This document shows, piece by piece, positions 11,651 through 22,784 of a DNA stretch of 64,000 bases. The DNA is from Combretum micranthum. Taxonomy: Eukaryota > Streptophyta > Magnoliopsida > Myrtales > Combretaceae. Location: the NCBI GenBank assembly GCA_024138025.1, contig JAMXBD010002236.1, positions 157,405 to 221,404 on the forward strand, given 5' to 3'. The notes below the pieces were generated by a model that searched no databases, was not told where the DNA came from, and saw nothing but the letters and a program-made list of their open reading frames with translations. Position numbers and translations under genes: made by a program. How positions within the stretch are numbered: position 1 is the first letter of the stretch; each line of letters begins with the position of its first letter.

Positions 11651-12800
11651 TTAACACTCATCTTGCTTTATCATGCTTAATTCTCTACACAAGATGCAAA
11701 AACAATCATCACTCGAAGGTTTTGTAAAAATATCAGCAATCTGATTGTTTGTATAGAAAATTTCTGAGCTAATATCTCTATTCAGAACATGATCTATAGT
11801 GAAATGATATCTAATTTCAATATACTTAGTTCTTGAGTGTTGAATCAAACTGTTTAGTTCTCAAGTGTCCAACTAGATCGAAAGAGGTAAACTTTGGATA
11901 CCATAAGCCAATTTCAACAGTACATATAAGCTACTTGAATATGTGTTTTACTACCTTTAAGTGTGATTCTTTTTGGTAAGATTAAAATCGTGCACATGCA
12001 CACATCGAGAACATGATATCATGTCTAGAAGTTGTTAGATATAACAAACTACCTATCATACATTTATAAAGCTTTTCATAAACATTTTCCTCCTTTCATC
12101 TTTCTCAAGTTTTACATTTGAACTCATAAGTGTAAGTTTTGTTTTACAATCATCCATTTTAAACATTTTCAACAGTTCTTTGGTATATTTTAATTTATTT
12201 ATAAAGATTCCATTTTCATATTATTTTATTTGAATACCTAAAAAATAATTAAGTTCTCTCACCATGCTCATTGCAAATTCTTTCTTCATGGATTTAACGA
12301 ATTCATTGATAAGACTCATGTTAATAGCTCCAAATATAATGTCATCCACATAGATTTGCACAATCAATGTCTCTAACTTATGATTTTTGATAAAAAGAGT
12401 TGTGTCAATTTTTCCTTTAGAAAATGCTTTATTTAAAAGGAAGCTATCGAGTTTTTCGTACCGAGCTCTAAGAGCTTGCTTAAGACCATAAAATGCTTTG
12501 TTTAATTCGTAAACATGATCAGGGAATTCATTATTTTCAAAACCCGGTAATTGCTCTACATAGACTTCTTCGTTTATAAAATTATTTAAGAAAACACTTT
12601 TGACATCCATTTAAAAAAGAGTAAAACTTTTTAATGTAGCAAATGCCAAAAGAATTCAAATTTCTAATAGCTTATAGTCTAGTAACTGGGGCAAAAGTCT
12701 CATCAAAATCTATGTCGTCTTATTGATTATATCCTTTATCTAATAATCTAGCTTTGTTTCTAGTTATTATTCTAGCTTTTATCTAGTTTGTTTCTATAAA
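11651..12800 (-). pseudogene. Copia reverse transcriptase and RNase H remnant
   Basis: The RT part is open at 12221-12610, with MDVKSVFLN at its start, a GLKQALR motif, and the catalytic YVDD codons at 12341-12352. More RT sequence upstream (to about 12800) is broken by stops, including an ARLLDKGYNQ-like piece. Towards lower coordinates a GSLLYLT..R.DIM segment near 12000-12060 and the RNase H end (HSRTKYIEIRYHF, then ADIFTKP) at 11651-11848 follow in the right order. This is the standard copia pol 3' half, copying element RNA to DNA in virus-like particles. Stops and shifts mean no full enzyme is made. Confidence 0.85.
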
Positions 12801-13372
12801 CCCACTTAGTTTCAATAACTAATCTATTTTCAGGTCTAGGAACCAAGCTTCAAACTTCATTTATTGTGAACTGGTTTAGCACTTTTTACATTGCTTGTAT
12901 CCAAAATCCATCTTTTAAAGTTTATGCTATATTTTTAGGCTTGATTTGAGATAGAAAAACTATATCACTCATATTTCTTAAAGAGGATATCGTTTATACC
13001 CTATTAGAAGATCCACCTATTATCAGACCTTTTGGATGCGATATTACATATTTACATTCTTTAGAAAGATCATTATTAACAAGTTCATTCACAACATCCT
13101 TATTATATTCATTTACTTCTTTTATCTACTTCTTGATTATTAAATTTAAGACGAAACTTATCCAAATTAGCATAAACATTGTCCACATCATCACTTGAAC
13201 ATAAATGAGGTAAAGAATCATCAAAAGCAACATGAATAGATTCTTCTACAACTAAGATTCTTTTATTAAATACCCTATATGCTTTACTAGTTAAAGAATA
13301 ACAGGGAAAAATGTGTTTATCACTTCTAGTGCCAAATGGATGAAATTAAAAGATGTTATGTCTTCTTCCTTT

Positions 13373-13785
13373 CTAAAGCTCATAGGAGGTTTTCTTAAGA
13401 ATTGATCTTATGAAAACACTATTTGATATATAACATGCAATGTTTATAGCTTCAGCCAAAAAATATTTTAGTAAATTGTTTTCACATAACATGGCTCTAG
13501 TCATTCTAGTTAAAGTTCTATTTTTCGTTTCACCTACCTCATTTTGTCGTAGGGTTATAAGTGTTGAAAAAATATTTTCAATGCCATATTTACTATAAAA
13601 ATCATGCATTTCATGATTTTCAAATTTTTCCCCATGATCACTTCGGATAGTCACAATATTAAGACATTTCCTTCATTTTGGATTTTCTTGTAATATCTAA
13701 AAAAGGCATTGTTTATTTCGTCTTTAGATGTAATGAAGGAAGTCTATGTGTATATAGTAAAGTCATCAACAATAATCAAGGTATA
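13373..13785 (-). pseudogene. Copia integrase, C-proximal part of the core
   Basis: The open piece at 13373-13654 has the core motifs TIRSDHGEKFEN (containing a catalytic Asp) and a degraded QNEVGETKNRT motif (containing the catalytic Glu). Upstream of 13785 the coding frame is interrupted by the solo LTR and resumes at 15563. Reading across the two flanks with one copy of the 5-bp duplication shows that the same integrase frame was split. Other lesions also inactivate the protein. Confidence 0.8.
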
Positions 13786-14026
13786 TGTTGAACTTTATGT
13801 TCACGAATGATTTTGATGAGAATAATTATTACACAATTAATTATTTAAATATCCTTAATTATTCAAATACTTGAAATATTTATACATATATATATATATG
13901 TTTTGTGTTTGTTCTACTGTTGTTTAAGTTTTAACAGGACAAAAAGTTAAAAAAAAGTCAAGATAAAGCTATCGAGCCTAATAGAAGAAAGGTAGAGGTA
14001 CAATTCATCAAATAAAACAAAAGACT

Positions 14027-14225
14027 AAGTTTTTGGCAAAACTTGTAAAGTCAGGTATTGAAGTTTTGGGCAAAACTGTGAAGTCAAGTGTTGAAGTTTT
14101 GGGCAAAATTATGAAGTCAAGAGCTGAAGTTTTGGGCAAAACTATGAAGTCAAGAGCTGGAATTTTGGGCAAAATTGTAAAGTCAAGCGCTGGAGTTTTG
14201 GGAAAAATTTATAAAGTCAAGGGTT
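14027..14225 (+). repeat. 33-bp tandem array in the solo LTR
   Basis: About six copies of a 33-bp unit containing GTTTTGGGCAAAA; the GTTTTGGG word recurs at 14063, 14096, 14129, 14162 and 14195. A period divisible by three explains the open frame here. It lies upstream of the TATA box, in the U3 region, where repeats often hold enhancer elements. Confidence 0.85.
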
Positions 14226-14442
14226 GAAGCTTAGAACTTGATCTCATACCTCGACTTTATAAAGTTTGCCCTCGACTTTAGAAAGAAAAGAGCTGTTGGA
14301 ATGCATTTAATGCATGTGTCAGACACATTTAATGCTCTTTCATTGCTTTTGACTTTTACACGTTATTAAAACGTTAAGTATATTAAACATAAGTATGGGT
14401 TGTCAGAAACTTTTTTATAACGGAAAAATTTTTATCAAGAGC

Positions 14443-14450
14443 TATAAATA
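14443..14450 (+). promoter_or_regulatory. TATA box of the solo LTR
   Basis: TATAAATA in the context GCTATAAATAGAA predicts transcription starting near 14475. Sequence downstream, including the hairpin cluster at 14852-15130, would therefore be in the transcribed R/U5 part. Confidence 0.6.
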
Positions 14451-14851
14451 GAATTTTCCTCTTCTCTTTGAAAGAGAATAAAAGTTTTAGATTTTTGAAT
14501 GCACAGTAAAAACGAAAACAATGTTCTGTAAAGTTTTTTTTACTCGTGTTTTTGTTCTCGTTCTCGTTCTCGTTAATTTGTAAATTTTTAAGAGAACAAT
14601 TAGTGCTCTGTTTTGAAATTTGCCAATACACTCTAAACAAGAGTTTTTTAGCACTGTTTAAGATTTACAAAAGTTGTTTATCTGCTCGTTTAAGGAGCAC
14701 AGTTTGTAAAAGGAGTTTGTAAAATTCCTAAAGTATTTTCTATTATAAATTTACCCAAGTAAGAGCGTTTCTTTGTAAAGAAAATTTGTATATTTCCTTA
14801 AGAGCTTTTCAGTTTGTAAATCTGCTCATATAGGAATTGTTTGAAAAAAGT

Positions 14852-15130
14852 CCTCAAATGAGGCATTTGTAAATGAAGTCCTCATGTGAGGCATTAAGAA
14901 AAGTCCTCATATAGGCAAAGAGAAGTCCTCAGTATGAGGCATTTGAAGTCTAGTATAAAGTTACTAGCATTGTCCTAATTGCAATTAAGCAGGAAGTCCT
15001 TCATGGAAGGCAAAGAGAAGTCCGTCATGGAAGGCAAAGAGAAGTCCTTAGTGAAAGGCATTTGAAGTCTGGTTTGGAGTTACCAGTATCATCTTAATTG
15101 CGATTAGGCAGGAAGTCCTTCGTGGAAAGC
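14852..15130 (+). repeat. Cluster of about twelve short hairpins with covarying stems
   Basis: Stems include CCTCA/TGAGG at 14852-14863, 14880-14891 and 14927-14939; CCTTC/GAAGG at 14998-15010; CTAGTA/TACTAG at 14950-14967; and CTGGT/ACCAG at 15069-15086. TAATTGCAATTA at 14976-14987 is a perfect palindrome. The units sit in a repeated frame of AAGTC...GGCA. Different units keep complementary arms while the bases change, although some units (14905-14915, 15022-15034) have lost pairs. Confidence 0.75.
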
Positions 15131-15562
15131 AAAGAGAAGTCTAGTCGTGTGTTATTAGCACAATACTTGATTTATCAAGTGGAACTCCATTGTAAAAGGC
15201 AATTGTAAAAGTCCTCTTATAATAAGCTTATTGTAATTCATCGTCTAAGAGGTGTATTGATTTTGGAATAATCAATATAGTGGTAAAAGTCCTCTTTGAT
15301 GCATTTGCACCGTGGAGAGTAGGCACTAGGCCGAACTCCACATTAAATCCTTGTGTTGCTTCTCTTTCTCTCTCTTTATGCTTCTTTATCTCTGCTTATT
15401 TGTTAATTAGTTTTAATTAGTTTATTCCATTGCATCTGTTTGTTTAAGTTTTCTATTGTCTTATCTTAGTTAATTAATCTGGTTTGATAAAATAGAAAAA
15501 TTTGTAATACTTAATTCACCCTCCTTCTTAAGTATTCATTGTGTATTATTTCTAGCAGTATA

Positions 15563-15900
15563 TTTCTTGCCTCTTAAACTTTTAGTTTGAGTAAGACCAA
15601 ATAAGCCAATATGCAATATTTCTAATGGCCCAGAAGTGGAAATTTTATTCTTAGTCTTAAAAGAAGTTTTAGTTTACTTTTCTTGTTGATGTGCTTGATA
15701 AATCTTGTCTTCTTGAAAGTTTATTTTTGGTAAAACATTTAATAGATTCTTCTTAACAAGTTTGAAATTACATGCATACTAGCATGTTCCGATTTTTTAT
15801 GCCATAGCAAACTATTGTTATTTTGAGAGTATAAACAAGTTTTATTTTATGATTTGAAAATCTGAATCAATTTTGTAAATATTTCTTTATCTATACCCTT
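15563..15900 (-). pseudogene. Copia integrase N-terminal part and GAG-pre-integrase remnant
   Basis: On the minus strand this resumes the integrase frame directly after the solo LTR and runs upstream into the region that normally holds the zinc-binding pre-integrase segment. Only short open pieces remain, so the exact upstream border is approximate. Confidence 0.6.
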
Positions 15901-17787
15901 CAAAATAAGCTTGATTATTGTCAATTCTTTCAATAGAATATTTATTGGTAAGAAATGTTACTCTAAAACCATTATCACAAGATCGACTTACATTAAACAG
16001 ATTATTTTTAAATCATCAACCAATAACACATTTTTAATAATTAAATCTTTGTTTACTATAATTTTACCTTCAACAAGAACAATTGACTTTCAATTATCTC
16101 CGAATGTGACATTCCCTTGATTGCCGAAGTCTAAAGATGTAAACTTGGATGCATCTCTAATCAAGTGTCTAGGGCAGTCATTGTCCAAGTATTATTTATT
16201 GTTTCCACTTGAAGATACCTACAAAATAAAAGATTATTTCTTTGGTATCCACATGAGTTTGGGGCCTTTTTCGTTAGGTGTAACAAGGATTTCTTTTTTA
16301 GGAACCAAAACTAGCTTACTTTTATGATTCAAATGCATGTTTCTTTTTATTGCACAATTTTGTGCAATATGACCAAATTTGTCACAGTAGTTGTATGTCC
16401 CATGATTGGCTTTTACAATACGAGCTTTGTTGGACTTGCAACTACTTTCCTCATTATAGTCAATTCCATATTTATTTGAATCACACATTTGATTTTCAAG
16501 AAGTGTGTTCGAATTCTTTTCCTACTAGTGAACTTGGCTATCGTTACTTTTGAATCATCTAAGCTAGTTTTCAATAGAATTTTTTCATTTCTTAGTTCCT
16601 CTAGCTCCTTTAAAACTTTATTACCACTACTACCAGCACATGTAATATTATTATTATTTATGATTTTAATTTCAAGGTCAAGCAAGTCATTTTCAATTGT
16701 TAATTTTTCATTGATCTTGCTTTACTTATCATTTTTGCTCTGTAGCTTCTTACGCTTATTATTCATCTTTTGATTTTCTAATTTCAAAATATTTATTTCT
16801 TCATACAACTTTTTATTTTCTATTTTAATCTCATCATGCTCAATTCTAAATTTATCCAATTCTTCTCCTACATCTATCATTATTATTTTAAGCATGCTGT
16901 TTTTTTTTTCCCTACTTTTACTAACTTACTGCATATTTTATCATACATAACACACATCTCATCATAAGAAGGAAAAGACACATAACTTACCTTATCATCT
17001 AGTACCATGAAGCACATATTCTCATTTGAGTCCTTTCAGTCATCATCACTCTAAGTGGCTACGAGAGCTTCCTTTATGGATCCCTTGGATGCTTTCTTGA
17101 GTAGTGGACAAAATTGTTAGATATGTCCTAGCTTGTGACATATGAAGCAGGTTATCACATCCTTCTTTTGTATCTTACTGAGCTACTGTCACTGTCAATT
17201 CTTTTTGTCTTGTTGTTAGACCTCATGAACTTCTTAAGCTTCTTGATCATCAAGACAAGCTCTTCATTATCATTATCATCATCATCTTTTTCTTCACTAG
17301 AATCATGACTTGTAACTTTTAAGGTAATGACCTTCTTATTTGATTCATCTCCTCACTTCTTAATAAGCTCATGTATCTTAAGTACACCAAGGAGTTCCTC
17401 TTTTCTCATAGCACTCAAATGCATGCTTCTTCAATAGTTGTTCTCTTTGCTTGCTAATCCCTGGATAGTGACCCGAGCAAGTTAGAATTTATTTTCAAAT
17501 TAGTGAAATTATTTCAAAGCACACTCAAAGGATTCATGATATCAACAAATCTATTATGAATTTCATCTATAGATTCATTTGGAAGCATTTTGAAATTCTT
17601 TAACTGTCCACATAAAAGACTTATTTTTGTATCTCTTACTCTTGAAGTTCCTTGTAAGTCTTTTCTAATTCATCCCATATATTTTTAGCAAACTTATATG
17701 TACAGATTCTGTTAAAATCACTTTCTTTCTTTTTTTGCCGAAAAAAAAAACACTTTCATTTAGCCAACAATGGAATATGTTCATAGC
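15900..17787 (-). pseudogene. Copia gag and protease-region remnant
   Basis: Minus-strand pieces include a zinc-knuckle relic at about 16349-16395 (NYCDKFGHIAQNC, with the first cysteine of the CCHC motif replaced by tyrosine). It is followed by the PKKEILVTPNEKGPKLMW linker, and a coiled-coil-like Leu/Lys/Glu segment lies at 16413-16685. Further gag sequence up to 17787 has frequent stops. The gag N-terminus continues beyond the nested element at 26738. The gag product would have formed the particle shell; this copy cannot. Confidence 0.75.
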
Positions 17788-18711
17788 TGTAGACACCCCA
17801 TTTTTGCCCAATTAAGGCTTTAATTTATAGTAAAAATTAATATTATATTAAGCCCGTAAATTACAAAAAAAGAAAGAAAACAAAAAAAAAAAGAAAAAAG
17901 AAATCATTACCAATGTATAAAAAAGAAAAAAATAATAAATTTTTAAAAATATTTTTGGGCTTAATATAATACTAATTTTAATTATAGATATATTTTGAAC
18001 CGAATTAAATACCCTATTTAAATGAGCCTATTTAATTGGGCCTACTTTGAAAGCCTTAAATACAATTTTTGTGCAAACTATAATAAGGCACATGCTAATA
18101 GTCTATAGAGATAAGTCACAGGCATGCATAAGGGGGACTTGGGTTCGATCTTACGATGAGGAAAATTGCCCATTTTCTCTTTATTTTTTCCCACATGTTC
18201 TACTGGCCAAATGAGGTAAGCGCACGTGTCAGCGAATGGGTAGGTAAGCGGTAAGCCAAAGTGTCCAAATACATTGTATCATGGTAGATGAGCCGTAGGC
18301 CAGAGCATTTGAATACATTGTATTGTGGTAGGTGAGCAGTAGGCCAAAATGTTCACATACATTGTATCGTGATAGGTGAGTGGTAGGCCAGAATGTCCAG
18401 GTACGTTATATCGTGGTAGGTGAACAATAGGTAAGCCGGTAGGTAAGCATGCCAATGCCTCTAAATATCGACATACCATAACACAGAAGAAGAACACAAA
18501 ACACAAGAAATAATCCGAATCTAAGTTAGAGACAGCTCAAAGACGTCGGCAACCACTTTGGCGACCACAACCTGACTCGACTTTGACAGCTCCAACCCGA
18601 TCCAGGTTATTATTATTATTGTTGTTGTTGTTGTTGCTGCTGCTGCTGCTGTTGTAGTCTTTTATATATATAAGTATATATAGAATGCGATATTATTATT
18701 ATTATTATTAT

Positions 18712-18751
<40 letters not shown>

Positions 18752-19569
18752 TAAAAATGAGAAAAAAAATATATAGATATAGTATTTGTATGGATATATA
18801 ATATATATATGTATAAGATATATGTATTGATAATTATAAATAGATAAAAATGCAAAAACAAATGTGTATAACTAGACAAAATTTTTTTTTTTAAGACTTA
18901 GAAAAAATCTATTTTCTAAAATAAGAAACATGAACTTGGTAGTTTATAAGGTTTAACACCTCATACTCTATTTTTACCAAATTGATTAAAATTTAATGAA
19001 TTTAAAATTAAAATAATTCAAAATTATAAAATCCAACAACAAGTTAAAGTTTTCAAAAAGAACTACGTATCGTTTGATCCTGATTAGTGGGTACGTGAGC
19101 ACTTCCGAGGCGACCTAAAATCTAAAAAAATTATTTTATTCCGTCTTTTTTTTAATTAATCAATTGATTGTAAATATTAAGTGATTGTGTTGTATACAAA
19201 ATTGTAAATTTAGGAATGCATGATATTTGATTTATTTTTGAGCATTTAAAGGATAAGTTTTAAATTATGAGTTTTAAGTGGTAACCATATGGTTTTAATA
19301 GGGTAGCCCCCGAATCTAAAATCTTTGGTTTAATAAAAACCTAGTTTTAAATCAAATTTTTTCGCAGATTAGTAGCTAAGTTAGGATTAACCAACCCATT
19401 AATCATAACTTATAAACTTTTTTTGATTCCAATTGGGTGGCGACTCCAAAATATTTTCAAAACTAAATTTCTTTTAATTCCTAGTCGAGGGTTCGTATTA
19501 AATGAGTTCAGGTTTAATACGGATTGGATTAAAAGAAATTAAATCATAAATGGAAATCCAAGCTCGACA
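17788..19569 (+). repeat. 5' LTR of the Tat-like element
   Basis: 1782 bp with TG...CA ends. Microsatellites of TTA, TTG, CTG and AGT triplets lie at about 18608-18654 and 18690-18750, and a tRNA-like module lies at 18099-18150. Confidence 0.88.
18099..18150 (+). promoter_or_regulatory. tRNA-like A-box/B-box module in the 5' LTR
   Basis: An A-box-like TAGTCTATAGAG (18099-18110) and a B-box GGTTCGATC (18142-18150) are 43 bp apart, the spacing found in tRNA genes. The copy in the 3' LTR (25183-25235) is closer to consensus. Confidence 0.45.
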
Positions 19570-19571
19570 GC

Positions 19572-19587
19572 TTGGCGACTCTACTGG
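19572..19587 (+). promoter_or_regulatory. Primer binding site, tRNA-Arg type
   Basis: TTGGCGACTCTACTGG begins two bases after the LTR end. TGGCGACTC is complementary to the 3' end (CCA plus acceptor) of a plant tRNA-Arg, as used by Tat/Ogre-type elements. Confidence 0.65.
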
Positions 19588-22500
19588 AGACGCTTATTTT
19601 TTAAAAAGGCTAGCCACCTGAAATTTTGAATTTAAAGTTTATCTTTTATATGTTCATTCTTGTATATTATTTTTATAGCTATTAATTTGTAAATAGTTGT
19701 ACTAATTTTTTTTAAGTGATGCAGAACAAAAAAAAAAAAAGGAAACTTCTGTAAATAATAGGGGCATATTTTTTTTTAGAATTCATATTTATGTGTGCTA
19801 GATACAATCAGAACCAAGCCATCTTAGGATCCTAGGCAGGGAGGTCGCTAGTAAGATCAGGAGGCTATGGCATTTCCACGGTTCCACCATTTGGTTCATG
19901 AAATGACCTCCTGCTCCAGTTTAGTGCTGATCTGCTATCCACTGGACCAAGGAACCTTTAGAATCCATTTAGTTGCATTCATGAATCTGGATTGACAATT
20001 AACTAATAATGGGGCATATCATGAGGAGTTACAGCTTCTAATTCTTTTAAAATCATCCCCTTTAAAATCATTTATCTCATTTTTTTTCCAAGATTGTAAC
20101 TGAAATAAAAATTTTCAAAATTGTCCCATTATTAATTAGTTGTCAACCCCTAAATTTGCATCTGTGTGACTTGCATAAATAGTATGTAATGTAAATAATT
20201 TATTATTATTGTTATTACTATAGTCATTTGTATATAATTAAAAATAAAATAAAATGCTAAACTTGTAAATTGTTCTTAAAAAAAAGATAAAAAGATTTTT
20301 ATTTTTGGCTCATGTAAAATAGGGTGCATGAATAAGACTAAAAACAAAAGAAAAAATTATCATTAATTTTGTACTATTCCACATCTTTTTTAAATCGATC
20401 ATAATAAAGTAAATATAAAAAATGTATGTAAATATTTGTAGGGTAAGTAGTTTTGATCATCCTTTAGGTTATTTCTTCCTTAGTTACAAGGCCTTTCACT
20501 AGAATCACTTTTTGTCATATGTGTTTCCTTCTCTTATTTCAAATTTTGTCATTACGTTCTGTAAGTATCAAATTTTCTCTAATCTCCATTTGTAAATGTT
20601 TTTTTTATAAAAAAAGGTCATTCTTTTTTTATTATTCTTGTTAATTTGTAAAATAGTTTATGCTTTGAAAATAAAAAAAAGAGAAAATTAAATAAAATAA
20701 AAAATAATGAATTATCTTTGTAAATAAATTCCCACTTTAGGTTACAAATAATCATTATAAACTGTAATTTTCAAATTTTTTAAAAAAATATCCATCATTC
20801 TTTCAATAATCAATGCTTTGCTATCTTTAGAAGATGATTTTCTAATAAAATTTGAAAATAAAATAAAAAAGGAGAATAAAGAGTTTTTTTTTAACTTGTT
20901 TTCTAATAAATTTGAAAAAAAAAAGAGAATAAAAAAGTTTTCAAACTTGTTTTCTAACAAATTTAAAAATAAAAATAAAAAGAGAATAAAAGTTTTCCAA
21001 AAAAATATATATATAAAGGAAAATTGCTAAAGAGTAATGATATTTCAAATTGTTGCCCCAATAATCACTCACTTTAAGCTAAAGGCAAACTACAAATGAA
21101 ATGAAAGCAAAATTAAGGGGCAACCCAAAGGACTTGATCAATTACTAATTAAGGCATTTGTTGGGCTAAATCTCTAAGATATAAACCTAATACAAAAGGG
21201 GGGTTTAGTGAATTATCTTGAGGCAAATTGAAAGAATGGATGATTGATAACTAAAAAAAATATATCTCATTAGAAAAAATGTCTAAAATGATAAGAGGCA
21301 TAACAAGTCTTAAACATCAATCCTACACACTCGAGAGAGGAAATGGACTCATTCTTTAAAGGAGGTTTGTCTTGAATTTGATACTTGGGTCATAATGACA
21401 TTAGGCATTTATTTCAATAACCCAAACACACTTATCCCTTGCTAACCCAGTTGAGCTATTAAGGAAGTATTTTAAAAGGTAAACCCTATCAAGAATCACC
21501 CTACAATGGGCTAATTTGGAGGTTAGGGTCGTTAATAAGGAGGAAGAAAATGATTAACTTATATGTGTTTACCTTAGTCGTATTAATTCAAGGGTAATTA
21601 ATTGATATAAATAATTCATCTCCTTTGAAAAGGAAGAAGAGTCTCTACTTCAATACCATACACTTTGAGCTATAAGTCATTCAATGAAAGATGAAGAAGC
21701 ATAAATTGCTTTGGATTCGTGTCCCAAAAAAAAAAAAATTTGAAGAAGAAGGAAAAAAAAGGTACAAGAATAAAGTTAAAAAAAAAAATCAAGTAAGGTG
21801 ATTATGCCTAAAAACTGCAAGTGTATACTCAAAGCTCAAAACCACCAAAGCCTATCAAAACACAAAGTCCAAAATCTACATTAATTTTATATCATAGGCC
21901 CACCCTCATCACCACCTCTTTTAGAGACTCTTTAGATCATAGGAGTTGATTTATTAATGCTCTTGAAACTAAGGACAAACGCATTATTAGTTTTCCTTAA
22001 GGGTTATTGACTTGTAAACCCGGGAGGTATTGAAAATAAATTTCAAAATTGCCTGCATATGGTATCCCTTTTGATTAAAGCTAAAAACAAAAACTTATAG
22101 TATGATCCGGAAAAGACCTAATAGATTGACCAATATGTTATCACTTACAAATCGGACCATAATTTTTGAAATCCAAGTTAAATGTGTGAAAATAAGCCTA
22201 AGAGAGTGTAAGGAAGTCCTCTTTGACTAGATAATTCAAAATGAGATAACTAACTTTGGTATGAAAATCATTTGCCCCAATTTGAAACGTATCTGCCTCA
22301 AGCTTAAGAATTATTTGTCATAAAGTTGAAAAAAATGCCTCAATATTAAATCAAAATCTTGAAAAGAAAAGTTTTGCCTTAATGTTTAAAGTTTTCAACG
22401 AGAAACCTTAAGCGGTTTAGTAGTCAAACCTAAGGCTGAACCAAAATGAGTTATCAACGGGGTAAGACCAATGCATGATTGATCTCAAAGGATCCTTACT

Positions 22501-22779
22501 TGTTGGCAATCTTTCCTAAAAAAAAACGAAAAAAAAGAAAAAAAAAACTTTTCGAAGGGTATTAAAAGAGAATTTTTGAAAAAAAAAAAACAAAGAAAGT
22601 AAAAAGAATTTTTCAAAAAAAAAATTTCAAGTTTTTTCATAAAAAAATTTTCAAAAAAAAAATGAGAGAAAGTTTTAGTCCAAAAAGTTTTCAAAAGAAA
22701 ATTAACAAAAAGAAAAAAAAAAGCTATTGAAATGAAGACATTAGCCCAAACATTTTAAAAAAATTATCCAAAAGGTTTC
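19588..22779 (+). other. Non-coding leader of the Tat-like element
   Basis: 3.2 kb with no recognisable gag or pol. It holds a tRNA-like piece (19880-19956, minus), three loose copies of a roughly 55-62-bp A-rich unit at about 20835-21000, and purine homopolymer stretches at 22500-22730. Open frames here are low-complexity Lys/Phe/Asn runs. Confidence 0.6.
19880..19956 (-). other. Degenerate tRNA-like sequence
   Basis: On the minus strand GGTTCC and GGAACC, 77 nt apart end to end, could pair as an acceptor stem. The 5' part TTGGTCCAGTGGATAGC resembles a tRNA D-arm/A-box, and the overall frame recalls tRNA-Gln. The T-arm and anticodon arm do not fold well, so this is a relic or a coincidence rather than a working tRNA gene. 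Confidence 0.3.
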
Positions 22780-22784
22780 AATCT

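Larger units (their letters stand above)
13786..15557 (+). mobile_element. Solo LTR of a second copia-like element
   Basis: Starts TGTTGAACTTT and ends TTTCTAGCA, with a perfect 5-bp duplication GTATA at 13781-13785 and 15558-15562. Its termini resemble the host element's LTR ends (TGTTGAAC, the TTTTGATGAG block, and a terminal ACTTAATTCACCCTCCT), so it is from a related family but in the opposite orientation. There is no internal region, so it most likely formed by LTR-LTR recombination. It contains a TATA box, a 33-bp tandem array and a cluster of short hairpins. Confidence 0.88.

Noticed and set aside
14033..14227. 64-codon frame with repeated KSxxEVLGK peptides
   Set aside because: Produced by the 33-bp tandem array in the solo LTR U3 region, upstream of the TATA box.
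16121..16773. Plus-strand frames at 16121-16327, 16350-16553 and 16489-16773
   Set aside because: Antisense of the copia gag remnant, whose minus-strand translation has the recognisable motifs.
18279..18506. 75-codon minus frame in the Tat-like 5' LTR
   Set aside because: It translates a short imperfect repeat (GGTAGGTGAGCGGTAGGCCA-like, about 50 bp period) in U3; no protein resemblance.
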